A stretch of DNA of 60,561 bases from CAZGSV01 sp964528605 (GTDB taxonomy: Bacteria > Armatimonadota > Zipacnadia > CAZGSV01). The notes beneath the pieces are model-generated. The model was not told the DNA's origin. It ran no database searches and saw only the letters and a list, made by a program, of their open reading frames with translations. Shown here piece by piece: positions 1-9,448 of the stretch (position 1 is its first letter; every line of letters starts with the position of its first letter). The position numbers and the translations under genes were made by a program. The DNA lies in assembly GCA_964528605.1 (NCBI GenBank), contig CAZGSV010000010.1:1-60561 (forward strand), written 5' to 3'.

Positions 1-1
1 G

Positions 2-127
2 CGGCCTTCTGGCAGGCGGTGCAGCAGCAAAGGCCGAGAGAGCCGGGCGCAGCGGGCCTGCGACTACGCCGCCTTCCTGGTGGCCGTGCAGGGCATCCAG
101 GAGGAGCGGGCAAGCGAGAGGGGTTGA
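2..127 (+). CDS. C-terminal fragment of an unrecognised protein (truncated by window edge)
   Basis: An open frame runs in from the left edge and stops at TGA 125-127. The last ~22 residues (starting CDYAAFLVAVQGIQ) read like a normal amphipathic C-terminus with typical high-GC codon use, whereas the other two forward frames are arginine/proline-rich. It converges with the LysM gene, whose stop is 22 bp away. Too little is visible to name a family. The call rests only on codon character and on the convergent arrangement. Confidence 0.35.
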   Translation, partial: RPSGRRCSSKGRESRAQRACDYAAFLVAVQGIQEERASERG

Positions 128-148
128 CCGCCGGGCCCGAGAGCCTGC

Positions 149-1042
149 CTACTCAATCGTCTCCCGCTTCACGACCTCGCCGTTGTTGTAGGTGACGAGC
201 ACCCGCTTGAGAGGCAACTCGCCCGTTACCCCCGCCTCACCCGGCTTCGCATGCTCTAGTTCGACCGCCTTCGAAACCACTGTCACCGGCGGCTTCGGCC
301 GCTTCACGAACAGCCGCTGCCCCACCGTCACCGACCCGGACTCCGGAACCTCCGAGTTCAACTTGCGCAGCAACGCCACGCTTATCTTGTTCTTCTCCGC
401 AATCGAAGCCAGCGTGTCGCCCCTGGCCACCGTGTACTGCCGCGAGCGGTCATCGCCCCCCAAGAGCGCGTCACGCGCCGCAAACGCGGAATCGTAGAAG
501 GCGTCGCCCGGCACCTCGCCCTCCACCGCCCTTACCTTGCCCTCGAAGCGCGGCTCTCCCTCAGGCGTTCCCGCGCGCGGGCGGTACTTGTCCAGCGTCG
601 CGGCCAGCGTCTCCTCCGCCTTCTCCTTCGTCGGCAGCCCCACGACCTTCTTGCCGTCTACCTCTATCACCCACCCCTTCACTGCCAGCGACACCACCTT
701 GCTCAATTCCTCCGCGGCCTTCGCCGGCGGCAGCAACTCATTGCCCGTGAAGCGGCCGGACTTGAAGGTCACCTTCTCACGGAACCGCGCCAGGCTTACG
801 GGTGCGCTGCCCACGACCTTCTTCTTCACCAGGTCGCAAATCTCCGTCGCTTTGGCCGACGACCGCGCCCACACTACCGTTTTGCCGTTCACCTGTATGG
901 CGCAGAAGCGGTTCGACATCCGCTCCGCCATCAGCCAGATGGCGAGCACCGCAATGGCCACCAGCAAGAACAGACGCTCGCGCCGAATCTGCGCCTTCAG
1001 TTGCTCCGCCCGGTCAGTGCGTCGGCTCGAGTAAACGTTCAT
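149..1042 (-). CDS. Membrane-anchored LysM and G5-like domain protein
   Basis: A 297-residue cell-wall-binding protein. One N-terminal transmembrane segment (about residues 24-41, LFLLVAIAVLAIWLM) follows a basic cytoplasmic tail. A middle region (about 45-190) resembles the repeats that precede LysM in Firmicutes-type M23 endopeptidases. A LysM domain (about 202-247, YTVARGDTLASIAEKN) should bind peptidoglycan. A short C-terminal segment (RVLVTYNNGEVVKRETIE) resembles a G5 domain. The M23 catalytic domain usual in this architecture is absent. It is the last gene of the ftsE-ftsX-M23-ctpA run, 21 bp after ctpA, so a role in wall remodelling is inferred. The ATG start at 1042 is the only good one. 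Confidence 0.75.
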   Translation of the reverse strand: MNVYSSRRTDRAEQLKAQIRRERLFLLVAIAVLAIWLMAERMSNRFCAIQVNGKTVVWARSSAKATEICDLVKKKVVGSAPVSLARFREKVTFKSGRFTGNELLPPAKAAEELSKVVSLAVKGWVIEVDGKKVVGLPTKEKAEETLAATLDKYRPRAGTPEGEPRFEGKVRAVEGEVPGDAFYDSAFAARDALLGGDDRSRQYTVARGDTLASIAEKNKISVALLRKLNSEVPESGSVTVGQRLFVKRPKPPVTVVSKAVELEHAKPGEAGVTGELPLKRVLVTYNNGEVVKRETIE

Positions 1043-1063
1043 GCTCGCCTGTCCGCCGCGGAC

Positions 1064-2560
1064 CTACCTTGCAGGCGCCGCGTTCGAGGCCGGCTTCTCG
1101 CTCCCGCCACCCGGCTTCTTCTCCAGCGCCTTAATGCCCGCCTGCAACTGCTGGTCCTTCGCGTCGCCCTGCTCCTTGCTCTCCGCCCAAGTCACGGTGA
1201 AAGGCGCCAAGCCGTGCACCAGAATCGCGGAAAGCGTCTTCCTGTCGGCCCCCGACAACTCCCCGAGGCTCTGGCTCCCCTTCTCCAGTCCCTCGGCGAC
1301 TCGCAGCAACCTCTCGGCGTCTTCCGGGCTCACCGCCGCCATCTTCGCCTTCAGTTCCTCAGCCCAAGGCGCGAACTCCACCACCACGTCAGGCGTGATC
1401 TTCTCCTGGTTGATGTCCCTCTTCTTGGGCGTCAGGTAGCGCCCGGTAGTCAGCGCCATCGCCGCCCCATCCGGCAGCGGGAACACCGTCTGCACCATCC
1501 CCTTGCCGAAAGTCTTCACCCCGACCACCGTCGCCAGCCCGTAGTCCTGCAACGCCCCCGCCATGATCTCCGACCCGCTTGCCGTCATCTCGTTCACCAG
1601 CACCGCCATCGGATACTGCTTCTTCCGATACACGGCCGCGATGGGGTCTATGGGCTCCGCCTTGCTGCCGCGCTCCCCCACCCAGATGAGAGGCTTCTCG
1701 TTGACGAAACGGCTCGTGACCTCGATGGCCGAGCGCAGCAGCCCGCCCGGATTGTTCCGCAGGTCTATGATGAGCGCCTTGATGCCCTTGGCGTCCAGCG
1801 CGTCCAGCGCCTCGTCCAACCTCTCGGCCGTCTTATCGCTGAAGGTGCGTATCAGCACGTACCCGATCCCCGGCGCCACCGTCCGGTACTCGATCACGGG
1901 ATAGTCCACCTGCGCGCGCTCGATCTCCACGTCAAAGGGATAGGCCACCCCCTGGCGCACGATCGTCAGCCGCACCTTAGTCCCCGGCTTGCCGCGTATC
2001 AGGCTCGCCGCCATCTCCGTGGTCATCCCCTTGGTGCTGTGGTCGTCTATCTTGAGCAGCCGGTCCATCGGCTTCAGCCCCGCGGCGGCCGCCGGCGTCC
2101 CCGGCAGCGGCTCCACGATCGCCAGCGATTCCTCGCCCGTCTTGGGGTCATTGCGCACCCCGATGAGCGCGCCGATGCCCTCAAACTGTCCCTCCTTGGT
2201 CGCCGAGAACTCCTTGAACTCCGAGGGCGCCATGAAGCGGCTGTAGGGATCGCCCAAAGAACTGAGCAGCCCCTGCAGAGCCCCGTAGGCCAGCGGCCGC
2301 TCATCCTTGATCTCCTTGACGTAGTGCGCCTCGACGTTGTCCCACACCGACCACACCAGTTGGATGACGTCGAACTTGCTCAGCGGCCTCTCGTTGGCTT
2401 CCACGTCGGCCCGCGTGCCGCCCGCTGCCATCTGCACACGTCCCACGGAAAGCCGGTGGAAGAGGAAATACTGATCCGCGGCAAAGCCCGCCGCGAAACA
2501 CGCCAGACACAACGCCGCCAGTAACACCAGCAGCAGTGACGCCGATCGCTTACTCCGCAT
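1064..2560 (-). CDS. ctpA: C-terminal processing peptidase, S41 family (CtpA/Prc type)
   Basis: Serine protease of the periplasm that cleaves C-terminal tails, often of wall hydrolases. I place the start at ATG 2560, because GGAGAG lies just upstream and a clean signal/anchor (SASLLLVLLAALCLACFAAG) follows. A longer frame to 2659 would run into the previous gene. Order: anchor, N-terminal helical region, PDZ domain (about 105-190), protease core. The catalytic Ser is in the TASGSE stretch (about residue 328) and the Lys in FGKG (about 353), giving the family's 25-residue spacing. Co-transcribed with the EnvC-like hydrolase upstream, 55 bp away, which could be its substrate or be controlled by it. 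Family identity is clear; the substrate is inferred. Confidence 0.93.
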   Translation of the reverse strand: MRSKRSASLLLVLLAALCLACFAAGFAADQYFLFHRLSVGRVQMAAGGTRADVEANERPLSKFDVIQLVWSVWDNVEAHYVKEIKDERPLAYGALQGLLSSLGDPYSRFMAPSEFKEFSATKEGQFEGIGALIGVRNDPKTGEESLAIVEPLPGTPAAAAGLKPMDRLLKIDDHSTKGMTTEMAASLIRGKPGTKVRLTIVRQGVAYPFDVEIERAQVDYPVIEYRTVAPGIGYVLIRTFSDKTAERLDEALDALDAKGIKALIIDLRNNPGGLLRSAIEVTSRFVNEKPLIWVGERGSKAEPIDPIAAVYRKKQYPMAVLVNEMTASGSEIMAGALQDYGLATVVGVKTFGKGMVQTVFPLPDGAAMALTTGRYLTPKKRDINQEKITPDVVVEFAPWAEELKAKMAAVSPEDAERLLRVAEGLEKGSQSLGELSGADRKTLSAILVHGLAPFTVTWAESKEQGDAKDQQLQAGIKALEKKPGGGSEKPASNAAPAR

Positions 2561-2615
2561 CTCTCCGCTCACTCCACTTTCTATGCCCAGCGCAGCCGCG
2601 CTGCCCTGTAGCCCG

Positions 2616-3746
2616 CTAACCCTGAGGGTCCACCGCCCGCCCGCCGATCCGCTTCTCAAAGTGCAAGTGCGGCCCGGTGCTCAACCCCGTGCTCCCCACG
2701 CGCGCGATCACCTGCCCCTGTCTCACCTGCTGCCCCTCGCTCACCAGCAAGGTCGAGCAATGTGCATAGAGCGTCACCAGATCACTCCCGTGCGCGATCA
2801 TTACCGTGTTCCCGTACCCGCGCCTCCACCCCGAGAAGACGACTACGCCCGCCCCCGCGGCCTGTATCGGCGTGCCGTACCCCGCGGAAATGTCGATTCC
2901 CGAGTGCATGCGCGAGTAGTGCAGAATCGGGTGAAAGCGCATTCCAAACTGCGAGACGATCGGCCCGGGCACCGGCTTGGTCAGGCTGCCCGTCCACCTC
3001 CCCGGTACCCGCCACGAAGCGTGCGGCGCCCGCAACATCGCCTCGATCGCCTGCGACTCCGATTCGAGCGTGCCCAGTTCTCGCTCCAAGCGCTGCTTCT
3101 GCTGCGCCAGACTCTCCAGTATCTGCCGGTGCCGCTGCGCCGCTACCTCCAGCACGAACTTCTTCTGCGCGATGCGGTTTTCCAACTCCCGTGCCCGCCG
3201 CTCCTTGCCCTCCCAGTCGCGCTTAGCCTGCTCGCACTTGTCTTTCTCTTGCTTGTAAGTGGCGAACAAGTCCGCGTCCGCCTGCGCCAACTGCTCGCAC
3301 AAGAACGCCCGATTCGTCAGATCGAAGAAGTCCGTTGAATTCAGCAGGACCTCCAGGTATTGGGTCTCCCCTCCGTCAATGTAGATGTCGAGCACCCGCG
3401 CCTGAAACGCCTGCTTGTGGCGCTCGAACTCGCCCAGCGCGCGCTGGTACTGGGCCTTCGCCACCGCGAGTTGCTTGCGCGCCTGCTGCAACTCCCCCTG
3501 CGCCTGCGCCAAGTCCGCGCGCGCCTCTCGCACCCCCTGCTCGACTCGGCCCAACTGGTCCGCCGTCTGCGCCTTGGCCTGTTGCACTTCCCACAGGTTC
3601 TGCTTCACGTCCGCCTTCTGCGCGCGAAGATTCTCCAGCCGCTTCACCCGCGACTGACGTGTCTGCGCGCCCAGCGCGGTCGCCGTCATCACCAGCAGCA
3701 AAGCGCACGCGACGGTAACGGCCGTCTGTTTGTGCCCTTTCATCAT
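2616..3746 (-). CDS. EnvC-like coiled-coil M23 murein endopeptidase or hydrolase activator
   Basis: Secreted protein of about 376 residues. ATG 3746 is preferred because GGAGGAGGG lies upstream and a signal peptide follows (TAVTVACALLLVMTATALGA). A TTG at 3782, overlapping the ftsX stop, is the alternative. Residues about 40-230 form a long Gln/Ala/Glu-rich coiled coil. The C-terminal LytM/M23 domain has the Zn ligand motifs HSGID and HLHFE, so it may be catalytically active, unlike E. coli EnvC. It is encoded directly after ftsX, the position EnvC-type proteins take when activated by FtsEX. That functional link is established for the family and inferred here. Confidence 0.9.
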   Translation of the reverse strand: MMKGHKQTAVTVACALLLVMTATALGAQTRQSRVKRLENLRAQKADVKQNLWEVQQAKAQTADQLGRVEQGVREARADLAQAQGELQQARKQLAVAKAQYQRALGEFERHKQAFQARVLDIYIDGGETQYLEVLLNSTDFFDLTNRAFLCEQLAQADADLFATYKQEKDKCEQAKRDWEGKERRARELENRIAQKKFVLEVAAQRHRQILESLAQQKQRLERELGTLESESQAIEAMLRAPHASWRVPGRWTGSLTKPVPGPIVSQFGMRFHPILHYSRMHSGIDISAGYGTPIQAAGAGVVVFSGWRRGYGNTVMIAHGSDLVTLYAHCSTLLVSEGQQVRQGQVIARVGSTGLSTGPHLHFEKRIGGRAVDPQG

Positions 3747-3778
3747 GCCTGCTAGCCTACCCTCCTCCGGCTTCGCCC

Positions 3779-4651
3779 TCAACCCACGTGCAATAGTCGC
3801 CGCACCGACAGATAACTGCCCAATAAGCCATATACTACCCCGGCTCCCACCAACAGAACCACCAGCGCCGGCGTCACGCTCCCCGGCTCCACCGCGGTAA
3901 TGAACGGCAGCCGCTCCTGCACGTATGCGTACACGCGGCCGTAGCCCACCACCAAGCCCCCTAACGCCAGCAAGGCGCCAAAGAGCCCGTGCGCCATCCC
4001 CTCCAGCAGAAACGGGATCTTGATGTACCAGGCCGTCGCGCCCACTAACTGCATGATGCTGATCTCCGCCTCACGAGCCGTTATGGTCAAGTGTATGGTG
4101 TTGCTCACCGTCAGCAGCGCCGCCAGCGCGAACAGCAGCACGGCGCCCAATCCTCCAAGATTCACCGCCCGCTTCACCGCCAGCAGGCGGTCCACCAGCG
4201 CCGCCCCATAGTTCACCCGCAGCACCTCGGGCATGCGCGTCACCCGCGCCGCCACTGCCTTGCCCTCCTCCGCCCGGTGAGTCCGAATCTCCGCCGCCTC
4301 CGGCAACTTCAGTTCCTTCAGCAATTCCGGCGTGCCCGACTTGCCCTTGAACACCCGCTTGAAGATCTCCTCCTTCGGCACGTAGCGTACCTCCGCCACC
4401 TCCGGATACCGCCTCATCTCGCGGATGCGCTTCAGCACCACCTCAATGTCCGTGCCCGGCTTGAAGAAGACCGTGACCTGTGCCTTGCCCGTCTCCCGCG
4501 CGAGCAGGTGGTCCAGATTGGCGACGAAGATCAGCAGCGTCCCCAGAAGAATCAGCGAGGCCGCGATGATGGTCACCGAGGCCACGCTCATCAGGGCGTT
4601 GCGGCTCAGATTGACCAGTGGCTCCCGCACGTACCTGCCCAGCAGACTCAC
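3779..4651 (-). CDS. ftsX: Cell division protein FtsX (ABC-like permease)
   Basis: Permease-like subunit of the FtsEX complex, which transmits ATP hydrolysis by FtsE across the inner membrane to murein hydrolases. 290 residues, typical length. One N-terminal transmembrane helix (about 20-45) is followed by a periplasmic loop of about 120 residues that should contact the coiled-coil partner. Three further helices form the FtsX/MacB-type domain, with the conserved ISIMQLVGAT stretch. Start is GTG 4651. It is 23 bp downstream of ftsE and abuts the EnvC-like gene, a classic operon order. Confidence 0.93.
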   Translation of the reverse strand: MSLLGRYVREPLVNLSRNALMSVASVTIIAASLILLGTLLIFVANLDHLLARETGKAQVTVFFKPGTDIEVVLKRIREMRRYPEVAEVRYVPKEEIFKRVFKGKSGTPELLKELKLPEAAEIRTHRAEEGKAVAARVTRMPEVLRVNYGAALVDRLLAVKRAVNLGGLGAVLLFALAALLTVSNTIHLTITAREAEISIMQLVGATAWYIKIPFLLEGMAHGLFGALLALGGLVVGYGRVYAYVQERLPFITAVEPGSVTPALVVLLVGAGVVYGLLGSYLSVRRLLHVG

Positions 4652-4674
4652 CGTTTGTCCCTAGCCGTGGCCGG

Positions 4675-5358
4675 CTAGTTCCCCTCGTACGGCGCGCTCT
4701 CCTGGTCGCGCACGATGTGCGCGTCCACGAGCGTCACGACCCGCTTCTGCATCCGGTCCACGATCTCGCGGTCGTGCGTCGCCATCAGCACCGTGGTGCC
4801 GCGGATGTTGATCTTGTTCAGCAACTGCACGATCTCAAAGGAAGTCTGCGGGTCCAGATTCCCCGTGGGCTCGTCCGCCAGCAGTATCGGCGGGTCGTTC
4901 ACCAGCGCCCGCGCTATCGAAACTCGCTGGCCTTCGCCTCCTGACAACTGCCGCGGAAACGAATCGCTCTTCTCCGACAGCCCCACCAGACTCAGTATCC
5001 TCGGTATCCGGCGGAACTTGTCCTGCTTGCTCGCCCCGATCACGTCCAAGGCAAAGGCAATGTTCTCCCACACCGTCTTCTTCGGCAGCAGTTTGAAGTC
5101 CTGAAAGACCACCCCTACGCGCCGCCTCAGGTAGGGCACCTCCCGGGGCCGCAACTTGGTCACGTCCCGCCCGGCCACTATCACCCGCCCCGTGTCCGGC
5201 ACCAACTCCCGGTAAACCATCCGCAGCAGCGTGGACTTCCCCGTGCCCGTTTGCCCCACCACGAACACGAACTCGCCCTTCTCCGCCTTCAGGTTAATGT
5301 CCCGCAGGGCCGCCACGCTGCCGTTGTACGAGAACGTTACGTTCTGAAACTCAATCAT
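4675..5358 (-). CDS. ftsE: Cell division ATP-binding protein FtsE
   Basis: ABC ATPase, 227 residues, the cytoplasmic partner of FtsX. Walker A GQTGTGKS, signature LSGGEGQRVSIARAL, Walker B ILLADEPTGNLD and the switch His (ATHD) are all present. First gene of the operon running to the LysM/G5 gene at 149. No ribosome binding site is obvious ahead of ATG 5358. The predicted promoter sits so close that the transcript may be nearly leaderless. Confidence 0.95.
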   Translation of the reverse strand: MIEFQNVTFSYNGSVAALRDINLKAEKGEFVFVVGQTGTGKSTLLRMVYRELVPDTGRVIVAGRDVTKLRPREVPYLRRRVGVVFQDFKLLPKKTVWENIAFALDVIGASKQDKFRRIPRILSLVGLSEKSDSFPRQLSGGEGQRVSIARALVNDPPILLADEPTGNLDPQTSFEIVQLLNKINIRGTTVLMATHDREIVDRMQKRVVTLVDAHIVRDQESAPYEGN

Positions 5359-5372
5359 TGGCTTGTGGGCCC

Positions 5373-5401
5373 AGGATAATAACGCCCCCGGCGGCGGTCA
5401 A
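5373..5401 (-). promoter_or_regulatory. Predicted sigma-70 promoter of the ftsE operon
   Basis: On the minus strand TTGACC (5401-5396), a 17-bp spacer, then TATCCT (5378-5373). The same TTGACC-17-TATCCT arrangement precedes the TPR lipoprotein gene at 15649. The predicted start point is within about 10 nt of the ftsE ATG. Confidence 0.5.
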
Positions 5402-5580
5402 CGCGCCTCATCACGCCGTCGTGGGCTCCGGCCCGTGATGTCTTGCTCTCCATTGTTCCCCAACTGCCCTTCCGTCGGGGTGGTTCAGGACCCTCTCGAA
5501 GGCCCCCGCCGGGCCGCTTTCCTCCTGCGTTCCTCCACCGGGAAGCCCTGCACGCCGCCCCTTCACTAATGCACGAATCA

Positions 5581-5618
5581 GGCCCGCCGAAAGCGCCTTG
5601 CGCCACTCCCGGCGGGCC
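5581..5618. terminator. Hairpin downstream of the DUF4139 gene, possible terminator
   Basis: A perfect 9-bp inverted repeat, GGCCCGCCG (5581-5589) and CGGCGGGCC (5610-5618), with a 20-nt loop lies 37 bp beyond the DUF4139 stop. No U-tract follows, so it may be a Rho-type or pause structure. The rest of 5402-5654 shows no gene that I can support. Confidence 0.3.
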
Positions 5619-5654
5619 CGCTCTGCCTCGAAGGCCTCGCTTCCCCGCAGCCCT

Positions 5655-7145
5655 CTACGTCTTTATCTGCACCTTGAACTTGAGCACCTGCTCTCCGTTC
5701 GCCGGCACCTCAATGGGGAACTCCATTGTGTACGCGTCCTTCTTCGTCCACTCGTGCGTTGTCTGCAGCACTTCCCATTCGCCATCCAGGTGGTGCACGT
5801 AGCGGATCACCACCGGCTCCTCCTTGTGATTCCGCAGACTCACCTCAAAGGAGTCCTGCACCAGGTTCGAGGCCGGCTCTTTGTGGTCCGTCTGCTTCAT
5901 CTCCCCTACCAGGTCGAAGGCGTTGCCCAGGTACAACTCCACCTTCTCATCCTTCGGGGTGTGATCTATGGCGTCTTCTCCCGCGAACTGTAGGCTGCCC
6001 GACTGGTCCATCTTGTAGACCCGCACCTTACCCGCGGGCAGCGGCATCCCCATCTGATTCTCCTTGCTGTTCTTGAACTCCAGGATCACTTGCACCTGCT
6101 TGGAGGGGTCCCCCTGGCCGCTCCAGTAGCGCGGCTGGCTCGGATCGTAGACGAACTTCTTGTTGACCGGCACCCCGGCCGCGCTCAGCAGCATCACCTG
6201 TTTCTGCTCGTTGTCGCGGACGGTCGTCGGCCTCTCCAGCGTGTATAAATGGTACTCGAAGAAGACCTCCTCCTTGAACTCGCGCTTCACCCGGCCGGCC
6301 ATCACCGCCCCGTTCGCGTACTCCATCTGCGCTCGTGGCTCTTCGACGCGGTGCACCTGTCCCGCCACCAACTTCAGCGTCGCGTCCTTGTAAGTCGCGC
6401 CGCTGGAGTTCACCAGCGTCACCCAGCCGTTCAGGTCCATCTTCTCGTCCTTGTTGTCCACCACGGTCACGTACTCGCAGTGCCAGTTCATCCCCTCGGT
6501 GAGGTAGGAGACCTCCGCCAGGTGCTGCGCCGCCTTCTCCGTCTCTATCGTCCACACCAAGGTCGGTTTGGTTATCAGGCCCTCCGGCAACTTCGGCAGC
6601 ACCACCACTCCCGGAGGGTCAACCACGATCTGGTCGCCGAAGCGCACCACCGCCGGCCGCCCTCCCTGCTGGCTCAGCAAGGTGCCCGCGCGCCTCTCGA
6701 CTTCCTTGCCGTTCTCGTCGTAGCGCACCAGCACTATCTCTTTGTCCAGATACTTCTGCAGCAACTTGTCCTGGTTCACCAGGTCGAACTGGTAGTTCTG
6801 TTCCACCACCCAGGTCTGATCCGGGAACGACAGGCTCTTGAAGTGCACCGAGGTGGGGTCAATCAGCGCCGCCACGTCCTCAAAGGGCACCGTGTTCAGC
6901 CCCTCGTTGAGCGTTATCGCGCGGCGATCCTTCACCAGCCCCAGATTCTGGTTGTAAACGGTAATCTCCACGCCCTGGCTCTCGCCGCTCACCGCCGGCT
7001 GCGCCTGCGCGCACACCCCGGCCAGCACCAGCGCGAGCACCGCCGCCGCCACGCCCGCCCTTCTCCTGCTCAGTACCGCCAGCACACCCAACAACGCTGC
7101 CGCTCCTGCTAAGGCCATTCCAACGGCCCCCTTTCGCTCGCTCAC
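5655..7145 (-). CDS. DUF4139-family secreted or membrane protein
   Basis: 496 residues. The N-terminus has two hydrophobic stretches (about 8-26 and 31-47), either an anchor or a signal. A DUF4139-type beta-rich body follows from about residue 58 (VEITVYNQNLGLVKDRR). Members are exported proteins of unknown biochemical function, often next to VIT-domain proteins. Its GTG start overlaps the stop of the VIT/vWA gene (GTGA at 7145-7142), so the two are translationally coupled and probably act together at the envelope. It would fall under the ECF-type promoter at 9449-9477. The function itself is unknown. Confidence 0.8.
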   Translation of the reverse strand: MSERKGAVGMALAGAAALLGVLAVLSRRRAGVAAAVLALVLAGVCAQAQPAVSGESQGVEITVYNQNLGLVKDRRAITLNEGLNTVPFEDVAALIDPTSVHFKSLSFPDQTWVVEQNYQFDLVNQDKLLQKYLDKEIVLVRYDENGKEVERRAGTLLSQQGGRPAVVRFGDQIVVDPPGVVVLPKLPEGLITKPTLVWTIETEKAAQHLAEVSYLTEGMNWHCEYVTVVDNKDEKMDLNGWVTLVNSSGATYKDATLKLVAGQVHRVEEPRAQMEYANGAVMAGRVKREFKEEVFFEYHLYTLERPTTVRDNEQKQVMLLSAAGVPVNKKFVYDPSQPRYWSGQGDPSKQVQVILEFKNSKENQMGMPLPAGKVRVYKMDQSGSLQFAGEDAIDHTPKDEKVELYLGNAFDLVGEMKQTDHKEPASNLVQDSFEVSLRNHKEEPVVIRYVHHLDGEWEVLQTTHEWTKKDAYTMEFPIEVPANGEQVLKFKVQIKT

Positions 7146-9415
7146 TGAGGGTTTAGGTTATCACTTTCGGCAAGCGCTGCGCCAAGGCCGCGCAGCCGCT
7201 CCCGCTGCGCGGCCGTCAGCGCCGTCGCGCCCGTATCCTTCGAGATCGCCAGGCACGTCCCGTCCACCACTATCCGCACGTTCTCGCCCAGCGCCAAGTA
7301 CTGACCGAGATCCGGCAGCAACCCCAGCAACTCGAAGTAGGCGTCGCTGCCGTACTGAACCTCTATCGTCTCCAGCCCCTCCTTGTAGTCGGCGTCGTAC
7401 CAGATGCTGTCCCTCAGGTAGAACGCCCTATCCCCAACCTGCTTCACGTACGTTGCCGCCAGCCCCTGTGGCCCCGGCACTCCTCCAAGGACGTCACCCG
7501 CCTTGATGGCCCTTATCTCTGTGCTCGCTCGCCCCGCCGGTGCCCCTACCGCGCCTCCGTATCCTCCGGCCCACTCATCGCGCGCAACACCGCCGGGCTC
7601 CCAAGGGCCCCCAGGCGCCGCCGCCGCGGGCACGGCGAGCCCCTGCGCGCGCAGCCTCTCCGATTCCTCCAGCACCAGGTACGAAGTGTAAGGCGTCACA
7701 ATTCCGTAGCGCAGCGCCAACTGCACGATCTCGTCCTTCAACTCCTTGTTCTCGCCCTGCAAGCGGATCTCCTCCAGCAGCGTCCCCACTCGCCTCTGCG
7801 CCCACAGCAGCGGGATGAACTCGTTCCTCTTTTCGCGCTGCGCAAAACTCACCTCATAGCGGAACTGCCGCTCCTGCCCGCCTATCTGCCCGCTAAGCGT
7901 CACCGTCGTCTTTCCCTGTCCGCGGTAGCGCCCGAACACCGTCAGGCTCGAGCCCTTGAACAGGTCCGGCAGCGGCCGCGGGTGCACCGCGCTCACCTCC
8001 ACCTCGCCGAAGTCCAGAGACAGGTCCGTGAGCACCGGATGGCTGACCTTGCCGTAGAAATCCGATACCGCCGCCTCCAGATTCTCCTCCGGCGCCACGT
8101 ACTGCGTGAGGCCGCCGTTGCCCGCAGCCAACTTGTCCAGCAGCACCGTGTTGACGTCGTACCCAACCCCGAACGCGAACAGCCGCCCCCGCAGCCGCCC
8201 CCCCACGTGACCCTGCTTCTCCACTTTCCGCACGATGGTGTCGTAATCCGTCTCCCCAACCGTCGGAATCCCATCCGTGAGCAGCACCACCATCTGCGGC
8301 CGCCGCTTGTCGTTGTCGCCCAGCATGTGCAGCGCCGTCTGGAGCGCCTCGAGCAGATTCGTCCCTCCCGCGGCGTCAATGTCCTTCACGTACGCCACCG
8401 CCTTGCGCACCTTCTCCGGCGACGCCTGCTGCAAGTCCTTGCTAAAGCCGTCCGCCTCGGAACTGAACGCCACCACGCCGAAGCGGTCCCTCTCGTCCAA
8501 GTTCTGCAGCGCGAAGGTGAGCGCGTTCTTCGCCTGCTCTATCTTCTCGCCGCTCATGCTCCCCGACTTGTCCAGCACCAGCACTAGGTCCTTGGCCTCT
8601 ATCTCCGACTCCGCCAACTCCGCCTTGGGCGCCACCAGCAGCATGAAGTACCCTTGCTCGCCCGCGCGCCGGAAGCACCGCAGCGCCACCCCAAAGTCCT
8701 CCTCGCCCACCGAGAAGAAGAGGGTGAAGTCCCGGTCCGGCCTTACTTGGGTCTCCTCCCAACTCGCGCTCGCGTGGTGAGAGTCGCTGATCTTCTTGTC
8801 AATCTTGTGCGTCGGCGAGTACACACTCTTGATTGCCTGCCGTGACTCGATGGTCACCGCTATGCTCGCCTCTTCGAGCGCCTTGGGTGAGAACTTCTCC
8901 GTGTTCAGCGGGTAGGTGTACTCGTAGGCCCCACCGGAGAACTCCAGCGTCTGCGAATACGCCAGTTGCACCCGCTTCTCCGAGCGCGGCTCAATGGGGA
9001 ATACCCGCGCCCTGAAGGTGTTCCGGCCGATGTATTCCAGCAGCGCCGGGTCTCGCATGCGCCGCACGATGTCCTCGTAAATCTGCCGCGCCTTGGTCGC
9101 CTCCAGTATCTCCCCGCTCACCCGCTGCCCCTCGATGTACATCGCAAACTCGCTCACCGCCGCGCTCTCCGGCAGCGGAAAGATGTAGGTGCCCTGCAGC
9201 CGCGCCCCGCTCTCGTTCAGAAATACCTGGTCAATCTTCGTGGTGGCCACGTTATCCCGAATCTCGACGGTCACGTGGTGATACTTCACGCTCAACGGCT
9301 GCGGCCGCGGCATCTCGGGAGTCGGCTCCGGAATGATGATGCCGTCCGTCCAACCCACACTAGCCGCCGCCAGTAACGCCAGCGCGAGCAAACTCGCCTT
9401 CCAAGCAGAGCGCAT
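7142..9415 (-). CDS. VIT and von Willebrand factor A domain surface protein (first of two)
   Basis: About 757 residues, like inter-alpha-trypsin-inhibitor heavy chains. I choose ATG 9415 because AGGAGGT lies 8 nt upstream; the longer frame from 9436 would bury that site in coding sequence. Order: signal peptide (SLLALALLAAASVGW), VIT domain (about 35-165), vWA domain (about 275-450) with a complete MIDAS motif (DKSGSM) and LLTDG, then a C-terminal region. That region contains GGPWEPGGVARDEWAGGYGG, a motif echoed in the anti-sigma factor encoded upstream. Metal-dependent protein binding at the cell surface is inferred. Coupled to the DUF4139 gene by a GTGA overlap and preceded by its own ECF-type promoter. 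Confidence 0.88.
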   Translation of the reverse strand: MRSAWKASLLALALLAAASVGWTDGIIIPEPTPEMPRPQPLSVKYHHVTVEIRDNVATTKIDQVFLNESGARLQGTYIFPLPESAAVSEFAMYIEGQRVSGEILEATKARQIYEDIVRRMRDPALLEYIGRNTFRARVFPIEPRSEKRVQLAYSQTLEFSGGAYEYTYPLNTEKFSPKALEEASIAVTIESRQAIKSVYSPTHKIDKKISDSHHASASWEETQVRPDRDFTLFFSVGEEDFGVALRCFRRAGEQGYFMLLVAPKAELAESEIEAKDLVLVLDKSGSMSGEKIEQAKNALTFALQNLDERDRFGVVAFSSEADGFSKDLQQASPEKVRKAVAYVKDIDAAGGTNLLEALQTALHMLGDNDKRRPQMVVLLTDGIPTVGETDYDTIVRKVEKQGHVGGRLRGRLFAFGVGYDVNTVLLDKLAAGNGGLTQYVAPEENLEAAVSDFYGKVSHPVLTDLSLDFGEVEVSAVHPRPLPDLFKGSSLTVFGRYRGQGKTTVTLSGQIGGQERQFRYEVSFAQREKRNEFIPLLWAQRRVGTLLEEIRLQGENKELKDEIVQLALRYGIVTPYTSYLVLEESERLRAQGLAVPAAAAPGGPWEPGGVARDEWAGGYGGAVGAPAGRASTEIRAIKAGDVLGGVPGPQGLAATYVKQVGDRAFYLRDSIWYDADYKEGLETIEVQYGSDAYFELLGLLPDLGQYLALGENVRIVVDGTCLAISKDTGATALTAAQRERLRGLGAALAESDNLNPQ

Positions 9416-9448
9416 CGCAACCCACCTCCTGCGCATCTTCTTGTCCCC

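Noticed and set aside
1001..2524. 507-residue open frame opposite ctpA
   Set aside because: Arg/His/Leu-rich shadow; the minus strand encodes a clear S41 protease.
5402..5654. Short open frame on the minus strand between ftsE and the DUF4139 gene
   Set aside because: No ribosome binding site, low-complexity translation, and it overlaps a promoter and a hairpin.
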